From positions 1 through 64,000 of the forward strand of contig RDEW01000041.1 in assembly GCA_011109175.1 (NCBI GenBank): a stretch of 64,000 nt of DNA, written 5' to 3'. Source of the DNA: Dicyema japonicum (taxonomy: Eukaryota > Dicyemida > Rhombozoa > Dicyemidae). The position numbers were made by a program, and so were the translations under genes. Shown here in pieces: positions 22,978 to 33,994 of this stretch. How positions within the stretch are numbered: the stretch's first letter is position 1; every line of letters begins with the position of its first letter. Below the pieces are notes generated by a model. The model made no database searches. It was not told where the DNA came from and saw only the letters and a list, made by a program, of their open reading frames with translations.

Positions 22978-23235
22978 TGGTTACGGGATAGAATCTCCTT
23001 ACTGTCCATTCCGGTAAAGGTTCTACGCATCCACGATGCTTTTTGATTGAAGAGTTACGCCGGCATCGTTGATTCATCAATGCCTGGCCGGATTGTCTTT
23101 TGGGATTCACACGCAAGCAAAAGAAAAGAAGAACGCTCTCGATGTCTTTTACTTATTTCTTGATTAATTAGCATAACTGTTGTTTCCTTCTTGATTAAGG
23201 TGTGTCTTTTCTAAGTGGGGGTTTAAATATTGGAA
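22978..23235 (+). repeat. Diverged SINE1 copy
   Basis: Pieces align with SINE1 at 9570-9875: GGTTCTACGCATC, TTACGCCGGCATCG, GGATTGTCTTTTGGGATTCA and the 3' part with TAACTGTT and AAGGTGTGTCTTTTC. The head is eroded and the B box is no longer intact. It is an older copy. Confidence 0.55.
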
Positions 23236-23489
23236 ACTTAATAATCTTTGGTGGAAGGGCTGATAAAAAATCTTTATTTTAAAGAACAACTGTAGAAAAA
23301 AATTTAAAGAAAATCGAAAGCTTTTATTTTACCTCTACCAAACTCTGCAGAAGTTATCTAAGTTATGATAGGACATTTATTCCTTCTTATAAGCCTGAAG
23401 GAAGATACAGGTCATTAACGGTACTTCATAAGGTTATTTGGAATTAAATTAAAATTATTTCCAAAGACCAAGAGTAACCAAACTAACTA

Positions 23490-23700
23490 TCTCCTCGATC
23501 CTGACTTGTTCTAGCATTCCAGAACTTGGCACCTGGTAACGACGTTGTCCCCGGGGAAGAATTGTTGGATCCTCTTGATGCCGGCCAGGCATTGGGTGCC
23601 TCCTCAGTAAGGTGGATCCAGTGATGCCATCGGAAGGAAGGAAAATAATTTTGACAAACTATCCACGTAGCACCACATTGTGCCACGCGGAGTTGAACCT
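23490..23700 (-). repeat. Diverged SINE2 fragment
   Basis: GGAAGAATTG, TGCCGGCCAGGCATTGGGTG, AAGGTGGATCCAGTGATGCC and the head-like ACGTAGCACCACATTGTGCC follow the order of the SINE2 copy at 26560-26740. Divergence is high, so boundaries are approximate. Confidence 0.5.
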
Positions 23701-23809
23701 AAATTACTGTCTGTGATAGGCATCATGAGGTTTTATTATAATTTTTATAATTTTTTGTTTTATTATCATTTTTATAAAAGCTTCTAGGATGAGCATAATA
23801 GTGCAATTG

Positions 23810-23960
23810 GTCTGTACAAAGAAGAGTCGCTCTTGAGAATTGGGCGTATGTTGAATTGTTTCCAAATGTCTGGAATTTGGCTATGATTTATTGAAAAGTT
23901 AAAGATGTTCCGGAGCGCTTCAATTCCAATTGGGCCAAGATGTTTGAGCAGAATAGACGG
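23810..23960 (-). pseudogene. LINE B RT N-terminal fragment
   Basis: The segment is nearly the reverse complement of 48690-48800. It encodes on the minus strand LLKHLGPIGIEALRNIFNFS and QIPDIWK, the sequence just upstream of RT motif 1 (SYRPIAL) in LINE B. Only this 150-bp piece is present. Confidence 0.7.
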
Positions 23961-24115
23961 ATTAGTTTGGTTTTACCATGGTCATTTAATTTAATTTATT
24001 TTTTTAGGAATTTTTCCTTAAGTACATACAAATGAACTTATATTTCCATAATTTTAAAACTATCAAATTATTTAAATAATTTTTATTATTTGAAACTCGT
24101 GAATTGTTGTGTGGA

Positions 24116-24642
24116 ATGGATGGTCACTCACAAAGAAAAAATTTAGCTGAAAGGGTACATGAATTAACTTAAAATTCCAAGTCAAAACTAACCCCGGCAG
24201 AACAAGAAATTGTAAATAGTTTTATGAAGGATAACCTCAGGAAAATATCTTTTCCTGTCACCATGATTGTAGGCTGTTCTGTTATCTACGCCAAATCAAT
24301 AGGTAGAATAAATTGGAGTTACCCTCGAATACTTTTGGGAACTGCCGGTTCTCCCAGTTTATGATTTTAGCGTTTTTCATGTGCACAAATTTTGTATCAT
24401 TTACTTTGAGAATGAAGCAACTCCAGGAGAGATTATTGATTGTCCCTGAAGGACGTTATAGGAAGTTAATGGAAAATGAACGATTGCTTACGAACAAGAT
24501 ACATCCTGAATTCAAAAATTTAGATCATTCTGAATATTCTCACTATCAAGAAGACAATAAACAGGACTACTACGAACCCCATCCTTCACAGAATATGAAG
24601 GGGAAACGTATTAATAAATATGGTGATGTTTTGGATGATTAA
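24116..24642 (+). CDS. OCIAD1: OCIA domain-containing protein (OCIAD1-like)
   Basis: OCIA proteins sit in endosomal and mitochondrial membranes; OCIAD1 influences mitochondrial complex III and cell signalling. Three exons (24116-24154, 24182-24347, 24371-24642) join through introns of 27 and 23 nt into 158 residues. The start of the domain is LTPAEQEIVNSFMKDNLRKI, then two hydrophobic segments (ISFPVTMIVGCSVIYA and ILLGTAAFFMCTNFVSF). The C-terminus GKRINKYGDVLDD closely matches the conserved NKYGDxWDE tail of OCIAD1. The tail match and splice phases make this convincing despite overall divergence. Vertebrate OCIAD1 is longer (about 245 residues) because of a longer middle region. Confidence 0.85.
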
Positions 24643-24858
24643 ATTCGCTTTTAATTTCTTAACATCTTCACGGGGGTTAATAAGTTATCTAATATTCTGT
24701 TTTACCACCTTAGATTTAATTACTCAACCTCTTTAGGACTTTATCCTTAATTGAGTGGATTTATTCTCCCCAAAATTTATAATCTATTTGTTTACCCCCA
24801 GTCTCTTATGTCACGGAAACCGGTGGCTAAAGTAAAAAACCGAGAAATGGAAAATTTG

Positions 24859-25345
24859 TTATGATAAACATGGAAATTTTATTAGTTTTTTAAATGGCTG
24901 AGTAACCAGAGCATCCCCTTTGGCTGGAAATGAGAGCATATGGGGTATCCTGCTCGTGATATGAGAAGGAGTTAATTCGTCAATTACCCCTGTCTTACCA
25001 ACAAGTAGGAGACAGGATTGATAATCGTCTAAAATAAAGACTTGTATAAAAAATGACACCCTGCTTGTCTATGCAATCACCAATTTAATGAACAGGATGC
25101 TCTCTGGAAAACTCCCAGAAACGATCCCCCAAACTACTGGCTTTCGGATAAAAGGAGACCATTGCGGTGGGTTTCGCTTTCCGTTTTCTAGCGGCAAAAC
25201 TTTACGGCAGAGTTTACCCAAGCTTGTAAAAAATCTCAAGTCCATAATCACATTCTTCATCTGGTCAAACATAAGGGGTCACAATAGACGATCAACCAAG
25301 TCCAATCATCAAACCGAATACATACCGGCCAATGACTGTTGTTGA
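24859..25345 (-). CDS. Unrecognised minus-strand reading frames, possible gene
   Basis: Three adjacent minus-strand frames look protein-like: VIGRYVFGLMIGLG, then MKNVIMDLRFFTSLGKLCRK with KPVVWGIVSGSFPESILF, then LLLVGKTGVIDELTPSHITS and MLSFPAKGDALVTQPFKKL. The gaps between them are of the size of the tiny introns used elsewhere, but I could not fix splice phases. No transposon motif and no family match; function unknown. Confidence 0.3.
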
Positions 25346-25826
25346 TTTACTTAATAAGACAACATATCAGCAACCATATATATTCGTATATAAGAGGAAC
25401 ATCTCTGAATCTAGAGGTAGAATCAGTTATATAATTTCACCAGAGAATGTCATGTTGAAAGTTTAGCATCAAAGTGAGGTATTGGTTTCCGATGTTTCCA
25501 GAGTCCGTCACCTCGTCTCTACTCATGAGAAAAAGAAAGACAGGGGGTTTCACCCATATGAAGCTGAGAAGACATTTTACACAATGTATGCTACCACCCA
25601 ACGATCAATATTTTGCTATATTGTAGTTACTATTGAAAACAGAAAAACATACGGAATTAATCATAATTTTTTGCAAAAAAGAGTCTAACCTTGGTGGTCT
25701 GGATTCTTCGCTATCACCACTTCTCAACTTTATATATTTCCGTCATAAAATGCCACCAATTCTTTATAAAGTATTTCTTTACACTTGATCCCAAAATGAG
25801 ATACAAATGATCTTTTTGAAATAATA
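25346..25826. other. No assignable gene
   Basis: One 68-residue plus-strand frame (25482-25688) has no recognisable motif. It may belong to the LINE remnant that follows. Confidence 0.25.
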
Positions 25827-26405
25827 ATGTTATATGGTGGCGATGGCACTTTTAATAAAACTGATCTGCGGCGACCATTTGAAAGTCCACCCCAAAACAA
25901 GTCGCTCCCAGAGATATTCCACTTTCATGTAGATTCCACGTGGTCCAGAGCGAGTAAAAAAACTTCCAGATCGTGTGGTCCTGACAATATTTTTCAATCC
26001 TTCCCGTTGGCCCTATTACGATTGACACAATTACATGTCAATGCAAATACTATTCCGAAAAAATGGAAAATTTCAATTATCGTACCTGTCTGTAAACTGA
26101 AAAACTAGCAGGTTTGTTGACTTTGTGGTATTTTGATGTTTATCACCCCGCTTTGAAAAGTTAGTACTTTTGAAAATTCGGTCTTACTTGATGTGAACTC
26201 CAGTCGGATAGGCAATGACTCACCTCCCTAACCCAATTTATTCCCAAATAGTGTACACAGACTTCACAAAGGACTGCGCTGCTCTCGTAAAATATCCAAA
26301 ATGAATTCTATTCGGTGTCACATCACAAGCATACGAGTCCCAATCGGATGGACCTCGGGAAGCATCAATGAAACATTACAGGAGGGCCCTAGTATTTAGT
26401 TGTCT
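25827..26405 (+). pseudogene. LINE RT N-terminal fragment
   Basis: SRSCGPDNIFQSF and NTIPKKWKISIIVPVCKLKN are the GPDxIP...IPxxWKxAxIVPIxK region directly before RT motif 1. The following 300 bp retains only scattered similarity across frames. No catalytic motif is preserved. Confidence 0.6.
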
Positions 26406-26411
26406 ATATTT

Positions 26412-26740
26412 AATTTAATAACCCCGGATACACCGAGAAAGAAGTTAAAGTAAACAACTAATTAAGTGTATCCAGTCTCCACTTCTACAGAAACAGAGTC
26501 CATCCGGAATCATCATAAAAGGTAAGACGTCCGTTACATGCAGTTGTGGAAACCCCTCCAGTAGAGTGGGGAAGAGCAAATGATCCTTTTTCGTGCCGGC
26601 CTGGCACTGGGCGTCACCTAGACAGGTGGATCACATGACGCCACTCTAATAGGAAAAAAAGGAGGAACAGACAAGCAAGCAGAAAACTTCAACCAATTAA
26701 CCACGCAGCACCACATGGCGCCACGCGTCTATATCACCAT
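26412..26740 (-). repeat. SINE2 copy
   Basis: On the minus strand it runs from GTGGCGCCATGTGGTGCTGC (head) through TCATGTGATCCACCTGTCTA to CTTTAACTTCTTTCTCGG and TGTATCCGGGGTTATTAAA. This full-length copy shows best that the last 60 bp match LINE B 3' ends. It lies just 3' of the DGAT1 gene. Confidence 0.75.
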
Positions 26741-26813
26741 AAATGAAGATATTTAACTTAAAGTCATATATTACAAAAATGGAATAACTCATAAAATTAC
26801 TATTATTACAATT

Positions 26814-27923
26814 TTAGAATAATTCTAATACATAGAATGTCATAATAATGGGCACTCCCACTATTAGGTTCAACCAAACAAACACGTTCCCAGCCAAAGG
26901 AGAACAGTATTTGTCTATCAAGTAAATTTGAGGGATCTATAATAAACCCATTTTACTACTTGAGAAACCATCGACAAAAAGGCAGAGACACGGAACAAAT
27001 TAAGAGGGACACTCACCAAATACTAAAATATAAATAATTGACAACCTCATGGAAGAGAGCCGACACCAAAAACACAGAATAAGTGGCTAAGTTCTTCGAA
27101 TACCCCTGCCGAATAAGGGACCGGTAAATATGTCTAATGATAAGTATATTCAAACCTGTAGGTCCACCTGTAAACTGGTAAATTCCACGTCTTCCAAAAC
27201 ACCCTCAAGCTGGGACTATTCCTAAAATAATTAAAAAACTTATAACCACCAAGCACCGTAGAACTCTCTGTCCTCAAAGCCTAAGAGTTCTGCCAAGAAG
27301 TTAAGACAGGAGTGGAAATACCAGTAGAACCCGACCAGATGAAGCATGTGATTAGGGACTGCAATTTTAATAACCTTCCAAGGAATGCTAGTCAGGGAAA
27401 ATGGTTTATCGAGGACAGGTTGAAGCCACTGTTGAATCAGGAAAACTATGAGATACAGGAGAACCACCTAAACTCTTAAATTCAGCCAAAACCATCTCAA
27501 ACAGCCTTTTTAACAAAAACGTGAAACATATCGAGTTCTTCCGAGGAAAGTTTAATTCATAGCACAGCGTGGGAGCCAAGACAAAGTAAACCAAATCTAT
27601 AAATAAGATATAACCACCAACCCCTCAGATTTAAATTGTCAGGGTAGTTTACTAGTGATCTAGAGGACTCTGACTTTTTATTACTGGAAGGAGCGTCAAA
27701 GATCACTGTCTGGTTTCTGCACCAAGAATTGACCCGAATGTATGAGTAAAGTTTAAGAACCAGATGGAAACCATGAAGGTGATAATAAATGAAACGACTG
27801 GAAATAACGAATGATTATACGAGGATGTGGTCCAAATGTGATAATAATTACGGCAGGGAGTACAAGCAGTGACGTCAGGTTGATACAATGGAAGACATTT
27901 GCTGCAAATTCCACTTTCCTGTT
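26814..27923 (-). CDS. DGAT1: Diacylglycerol O-acyltransferase 1 (MBOAT), 5' end missing or damaged
   Basis: DGAT1 transfers an acyl group from acyl-CoA to diacylglycerol in the ER membrane, the last step of triglyceride synthesis. Reading downward: [114 protein letters not shown] and [16 protein letters not shown]. The last carries the catalytic MBOAT His, and the NxPV Asn is kept. Introns: 27597-27621, 27468-27492, 27222-27246, 27134-27155, 27023-27045 and 26937-26959 (22-25 nt), all in phase. The frame slips once near 27820 and the N-terminal membrane segments were not found upstream, so it may be a 5'-truncated pseudogene. Stop codon at 26814-26816. Confidence 0.88.
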
Positions 27924-27929
27924 CTATTT

Positions 27930-28470
27930 GTGAATACATTAATCACTTTGCTTATGATTTTTTCGAGGACAAACGTGGTTGAGATCACATAAACCGAGGC
28001 TTGAATAAAAAGCAAAATTACTTAATATTATTCCAATAATGTGAGTTTTCTGATCCTTGCTTATAATGACCAAAAAGGTGATAAAAGGGGACCCTATTAA
28101 CCCAAATCTAGGTAATTAAGTTCGGTAACTTGAATAAATTGTCTAAGGCGAACCGTAGTGAATGAATTACCTAGTTGTTAGTAAATCTGGTCGTACTAGT
28201 AAGATAAAGGCTAGAGTTACAAATCCTCGAAAGTCTGAATACCCACTAGAATAACTCAAGAGGGAGCTACGTCGAGAATGTAGTCTTAAAATTACAATCA
28301 ATATATACGGATCATCGTATCGCATCATGTAAGCAGATTTAAATAAAATTTTTATAAAAATAAAAATTAATAATTAACATTTCTTATAATTAAAATATTA
28401 TTTTTATATTCTAAACGTGTTTGAACGTAGTTGCTTACAACAATAACAATTAATTAACAAGAGTTAACGA
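27930..28470. other. No recognisable gene
   Basis: Upstream side of DGAT1 on the minus strand. TTCGAGGACAAACGTGGTTG at about 27959 resembles 13631-13655 upstream of the LINE A copy, which hints at repeat debris. The missing DGAT1 N-terminal exons are not visible here. Confidence 0.3.
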
Positions 28471-28475
28471 GTTTT

Positions 28476-28965
28476 ATGGAAGGTGTACATCTGAGTCTTA
28501 CCATTAGGCAGGTCTCCACACCTGGACCCTTCCTCCGTTTAAAAATTTTTCTCAGAACGTTTTTTCCAGTTTTATATACATGTACGCTCCACAGAATCAA
28601 TTCAATATACCGGAAAACTATATTTATGATGAGCCCTCACTCTGGATCAACGGTTAATCTCCTACTCACGGAAGCTGCGACCCGTAGTCGGGGAACCGAA
28701 TTCCTTCAGGTCTATAAGGAGGACGGAAATCCGCTTTGCCTGTCCTTTTCAAAGGCAAAAGAAAGTCGATTGGTTAGGAAGTTCCCCTCCCTAATCGATT
28801 CCTCTTTCATGAATGAGAGAAGGCTCTTTCACACAGTAGTGGGAACAATGGGAGATCACAGGCGTTATATGGCTCGCTTGATTTCGGAACCTGAGATTAC
28901 CTAACTGTCTGGCGTTTTTTTCTGTCTTTCTTTCTCGCTGATCCAGGAGTTCTTAATAAATATGT
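28476..28965 (+). mobile_element. LINE 3' end, second copy of the 10125-11105 family
   Basis: INSIYRKTIFMMSPHSGST, KAKESRLVRKFPS and TVVGTMGDHRRYMA match the C-terminus at 10740-11045. The 3' end TCGCTGATCCAGGAGTTCTT and AATAAATA also matches. The 142-residue frame (28476-28904) is unusually open for this window, so the copy is relatively young, but it is strongly 5' truncated. Confidence 0.7.
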
Positions 28966-28989
28966 GTCTTGGATCTTTCATCTCCTCCT

Positions 28990-30230
28990 GAAACTATTGA
29001 TCCGATCCTTCACAATGCTGCTAATCGATTCTAACATTTTGTCTTCGTCCTCGCTTTGACAGTATCTCACTTTCTTGTTTAAGAAGAGGGATAAGATCTT
29101 CGGAGAGACCGCCCTTCGCACCCATAAAGTAGGCTAGGGAGAATAACTCCCTTGAAGATAAACAAGTAGTTGTCACGGCTAACGTGTAACTCTCGTGTAA
29201 TAGAAGCGACTGAAAAGCTCTCTTCCTCCTCTCCCTTATATCGCCCATGTAATCTCATGTGTGTCCATAGTCGACCACCAGGTAGCGCATTACTCCCACT
29301 GTGTATTCATGTTTCAGGTGTTTTGTCACATTGCTTATTCTGAGTGCGCATGATTTTACATAACGATTACGTCATCCGCATAAATAAAAAGGCTTGTATT
29401 GATATTTCTTGTACGTGGAAAACTCGACATAAATTTATTCAACAAAATAGGGCATTCTCTTCTATATGTCTGCTTAGCCATTTGAAAATGTTACGTTCAG
29501 TCACTTTCGCCAAAGAACATATTAAGCTAATTGGTCTGTAACTTGCCGAATCTCTCTTTGGCTTCCCTGGTTTTGGAATCATCCTAACGACAGCTTTCTA
29601 CCATATTAAAGGTAGATGGCCAAGTCGTAAACACTCATCATAAGGACATCGCAGATAGTCAAATAAAATATCAGACCCTCATTGATATCATTGATATGTG
29701 GTCATATCCAGGAGCATTAACCTTCCATTCTCTGATATTCGTCATCATTTCAAAGACGCTGATAGTGCCATCAACAATAAGCAGTTCCTTGTCGGAGTAT
29801 TCCAATATATTGGCAGAAACCTCCTTCTTGTCATCCGGTATCAAACACCATTGATCCACACCCTCAATTTTTGGAGCTAACCCCTGAATATCTAAGGTGC
29901 TTCCTCCGCAGTGCATACGCCCCCGTCTGGTTTATTTAATATAATCTTTTCTTCCCCCGACTTCGGACACATTATAGTATTTCCAAAAAGAGGATTTTTT
30001 ACATCAATCTTCGCAGCCTTAGTCTTCCATATACGGTCCGTTTCATCCTTCCATATAATGATGATTGCCTCCTTGATCTTCATGATTCTGGCAGATAAGA
30101 TTTCTCCTCTATTTTGTCGACAACGCCTCAACTCTGTCCTTAGGCGATTCCTCTCACGAATTAATCTCCTGATAATAGGCAAAACAAAATAATGAGTATT
30201 TTTGGAGAATACCCTTTCGCATAGAGATTC
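28990..30230 (-). mobile_element. LINE E copy, internally deleted
   Basis: On the minus strand a linker RLIRERNRLRTELRRCRQNR leads to FGNTIMCPKSGEEKIILNKP and GYDHIS (RT N-terminal region). RT motif 1 follows in decayed form (IPKPGKPKRDS-like). The next block, TSLFIYADDVIVM at about 29370-29410, is the catalytic box, apparently joined by deletion. MRYLVVDYG and GDIRERRKRAFQSLLL then follow. YADD itself is intact but stops and frameshifts surround it. Confidence 0.65.
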
Positions 30231-31080
30231 AGATATGACCGCATGACTTTGTATATTCTAAACGTGCTTTAACGTAACTGCTCGTAAATATTTATAGTCT
30301 CCATCAATTTCCTGGACAAGTGCGAGAAGATCTCATCTATTCGAAAACGGAGATACAGAGTGAATGGGAGGTGGACTTTTGGAAAAAATTACCGTTCACC
30401 AACTCCTCTAGAAACAAGATCTGCAATCAACACTAAGTTAATTCGGCGACGTCCGTGAAACTCGGTGGTTCCTCCAGTTGATCTCGATTACTATCGTAAG
30501 AGATAAATATTTAGAGTTTTTAAATGTTTTTGTTTTTTATTTTTAGAGACATGAATTACCACGGTCGATCATCCCTGCCAAGGGTTTCGATAGTTTTTCC
30601 GATTTTCTAGATTTCTTCCGTCTGAAAACTGGAAGTCATCCCATCCAAATTATTTTCATCTATACGTGACAAACAAGGGGGTCAATAACTGCTACGAAAC
30701 CACCAGCCTCTAAAACACGTCTCTAACCACTAAAATATCAGATTGATACGTCTAAACAAAGGAGACGTATCAATAGTTCGTAAATGTCAAATAAATTAAG
30801 TTCCCCCATGTTCCGCATGCGAGACTATCATCCGATCGTTCGCATAATAACAATTGTAGATTTCACTAGTGGTGAGATTATGATGGTGGATGATGATTCG
30901 GTAATCATTATGTAACTCATCTACAAAACATCCAATAGTGGCACTAACAATTCCTGATATAATTCGTTTGGAAAATCACTCGAGCCTCTCACATTAAATG
31001 ATATAGAACAGTAAAATTCTGATTCCTCTTTAGACTTTGTGCAATTTAGTCGCTAACTGATTAAGTTTTTTTTTTTTTTT
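30231..31080. other. No recognisable gene
   Basis: AT-rich, no frame above 60 residues with a motif, ending in a T14 run near 31067-31080. Confidence 0.35.
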
Positions 31081-31085
31081 AAACA

Positions 31086-31940
31086 AAAAATTTTTTTAAC
31101 AATTAAACAAATGTCAGTTGAGGAAGCCTGCTGCGTGGATTGCGAACGAGTTCCCTCGGAGTATGGCTATTCCTATCTTTTGTCTTAGCCATAACCCTTC
31201 TCGTTGATCCCTTTTCTTTCTGGCAAGCAATCCTCCGAGTTCTTGCAAGAATTCAGCCGTCATTGGACCAACGGCTCCCGATGATTCGGTCGCAACAGGA
31301 GTAAATCGGTAGCGATCCCCGAGGCAAGAATATTTCTTGATTTTTAGGTTTTCCGCAGTCGAAGCAGCTGCTCCAGGTGTCTGAACCGATTTAAAAATGT
31401 TCGTGCTTGAGAACGTGTCTATGCAAGTTGCGTCCCAGACCAAAGATCTTCCAGACGTGAAGGGGAAAAGGGTCATCCCGTCAGGTCTCTTCCCATCTCC
31501 TCGATCAAGACCCACTGGTTCAAGCTGTGCTGGGAAGCCTGAAGCCTTCAGAGCTCTGACGATCACATCATTCAGAGCAGCATGACGTGGTCCCCTTCTG
31601 GCGCTTCTGCAGGACAGCGGGTGCAATCCTTTCACATCGACTGTTTTCCCGCATCGGCATCGGTGCTCCTGGCAAGCGTCTAGTCCCAGCCTTTGTCCGA
31701 TTCCAATCCTCAAAGAATCGTCGTCCAAAAAAGTCCCGAGGTTTGGGCAAGGTATTGCACCAAGCCATGCTCCACTCCCTCTACTTGAAGCTGACACCAA
31801 ACAAGCCAGACGATGTTGATTTGCTTCTTTTTTAAGGTCTTCCAAAATTTTGGAGCAGACAATGTCATCCCAATTTCTTTGCTTCGTTGTGTCTTCGGGG
31901 ATTTTGAGTCCGGACCCGTTCCATTTCCGAAAAAGTTAAA
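31086..31940 (-). mobile_element. LINE D C-terminal domain (zinc motif plus PD-(D/E)xK-like), best copy
   Basis: The 243-residue frame at 31114-31845 has, in order: LRIGIGQRLGLDAC (46-58), a zinc-type cluster HRCRCGKTVDVKGLHPLSC with C63, C65, H75 and C79, RHAALNDV (87-94), LEPVGLDRGDGKRPDG (108-123), SLVWDAT (134-140) and FTPVATESSG (181-190). The RPDG...WDAT...VATES spacing suggests a restriction-like nuclease fold; that is inference. The same domain closes RT proteins in many invertebrate LINEs. The RT is missing here, so it is a 5'-truncated insertion. Its 3' side (minus) ends CTGACATTTGTTT with a T/A-rich tail. Confidence 0.8.
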
Positions 31941-31944
31941 ATAA

Positions 31945-33310
31945 TAAAATTTTTATCGACACGTGTTGCTCACGAACACAAAAAGTTCATTTTTATGCAA
32001 GAAATATTCAGAGTTTGTAGTCAACTTTTTGTTCAAATTCACTTCAAACAGATCCTTGTAAAGTGAATGAATAGATTTCAAAAAAAACTTTAAATAACTG
32101 GGATTTTGTAAATACTACAATATTCGAATGAAAGTCTCCAACCATAGTTGCCTCTGTTGAAAGAGCTATTTTGCTAATACAGTCGGACCTCGTTTCTGGA
32201 GCCACATCTTGGTCAAAAATGTATCCAGCTGCCCATGCTACACATGAATAGGGTGGCTGACATTATGACAAAATAATATAATCCTGATTGCAAATTTTTT
32301 GATTTTAAATATATTTTGTCCCATTTTTATGTAATTCTTAATACTCGCCTTGTCATTTTCGAAGTATAGTCATTGAATGTCGACTAATTGAGTAATCTCA
32401 GCATTCCGATGTTTGAAGAAGATCCATTTTATGGAATAATTTAATAAGACTTCAAGGAGTAATAATTAAATCCTGTGGATATCCAACATTCCTAAACAAA
32501 TTACGACGTGTTCGGTTGTTACTGTTGCGTTAATGCTAACATGTTTCTGAATATGCGCACTAATATTATGTAATAATGTCAGATTATCATGCATCACCAT
32601 GCCTTGCCAGCTATATTTTCAGATAAATTAATTTTACCAGAAATCATGTGAGGCATCAGAAATTATAAAGTATAAATTTATTTGAATTTCTCTCATTACT
32701 TTGTCTATTAAAAATGATAGGACATGTGATTCCAGTGTTTTACATTCCACCAAATAGGTTTTGTTGGGAAGCTAATGATTCCAGATATAACCACAACATA
32801 ACTTTGTCTTCAAATATGGGTTTCATCAACAATTATGATAATCTTTTCGTCCATGAAAGTTAAAATAAATCTTGATAGAATTTCATCAGGTTATTTGTTA
32901 AAATTTGACTGTACTTGCGTTAAAGAATTGTATTTTTTTAAAAATCAAAAATAAAGCTGTTAATAAATCGGCTGCTCTTATGAGTTAATTATAAAAATTA
33001 ATTAAAAAAGTTTAACCTTTAATATTTTAAATGCCATAATTCGTTTTAGCTGTAAGATTACTATTCTTGTCATTCCACATTGGAAATCATCACAATTTAC
33101 AATAAAAGAGGTCATTTTGAAGACGGATTTTGTGTTCTTATTGTGATCAGGTTTCCAAATTTTGACGAAAAAAATATTATCGTTAATTAGGGCTCTTAAA
33201 TTTACCTGAGTATGATTCCTTTAAATAATCGGAAACACGTAGAAGTAATCTCGCTATTAATTTCTATGCGGAACCTATATTTTGATTTAACTGATTAATC
33301 CGATCAAAAG
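31945..33310 (-). other. AT-rich region with a decayed transposase-like relic and a pogo-type terminus
   Basis: CAGTCGGACCTCGTTTC (about 32181-32197) resembles a pogo/Tigger terminal repeat. On the minus strand around 32500-32880, pieces such as IIVDETHI, GIISFPTKPIWW and GMVMHDNLTLLHNIS look transposase-like but match no family firmly. No intact gene is supported. Confidence 0.3.
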
Positions 33311-33315
33311 ATAGC

Positions 33316-33323
33316 AAAAAAAA
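33316..33323 (-). terminator. Pol III terminator (T8) of tRNA-Pro
   Basis: Eight consecutive T on the minus strand follow directly after the tRNA discriminator base. This is the standard RNA polymerase III stop. Confidence 0.9.
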
Positions 33324-33395
33324 GGGTCTCGCCGGGAATTGAACCCGGGACCTCTCCCACCCTAAGAGAGAATCATACCACTAGACCACGAGACC
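33324..33395 (-). tRNA. tRNA-Pro(AGG)
   Basis: The 72-nt sequence folds fully. The acceptor GGTCTCG pairs with CGAGACC, with discriminator C as in eukaryotic tRNA-Pro. The anticodon stem CTCTC/GGGAG encloses TTAGGGT with anticodon AGG at 33361-33363. The T arm CCGGG-TTCAATT-CCCGG carries an intact B box (GGTTCAATTCC), and the D arm contains the A box. There is no intron. It appears functional and is the only true tRNA in the window; the SINE heads are only tRNA-like. Confidence 0.97.
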
Positions 33396-33399
33396 ATGA

Positions 33400-33994
33400 T
33401 TTGTTTAGAGACACCCTTATTTGATTTTACATATCAAAAAGCAATAGAGGACGTTTGTCACCTAGATTCTGTAGGTCTTTGCCAAATTACCGTAGACTTT
33501 TGAGTCTTATAAGATGAACTTAGATGCGCGAAGCACGCTTTCGACCTATATTTGAGAGAAAGTCGTCCGTAATCTCTCCAACGATACTGGAAGTCTCCAT
33601 CGCTATAGAAACGAAATGGTAGTTCGCCCTAAGTGATTTCTACTTTTGGTAAATATAACATCAACTAACTATTACAATCTTCGAAGAGATGCGAACCCCA
33701 CGAAGGATTCTGGTTGAAGCTGAGGCTCGAAATAGTGGTAATCATAGATAACGCCTTCTCAATCCTGACCTCTCAACTAAAAATCTTTACTTGTCTTCTT
33801 TTTCAAAAAAATTGAGCGAATCTTGCTCGCCATTATGAGAGAAAACAGCTACGCATCAGGGCAGCTGCTATATAACCGTTTACTCTCTTTTCTTTCTCAA
33901 AAAATAAAGTTTTTTTTCAAAAATTAAAAATTTTTAGGTGGTATATTTTTAAATGCCATATTTGTGGTTTATAAATTCTATTTTTTTAAGTTCT
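33400..33994. other. No recognisable gene
   Basis: Mixed-composition sequence without a long frame or a repeat shared with the rest of the window. Confidence 0.35.

Noticed and set aside
32180-32880. Complete pogo or hAT element
   Set aside because: One terminus-like motif and some transposase-like words are present, but no paired end and no continuous catalytic motif could be found.
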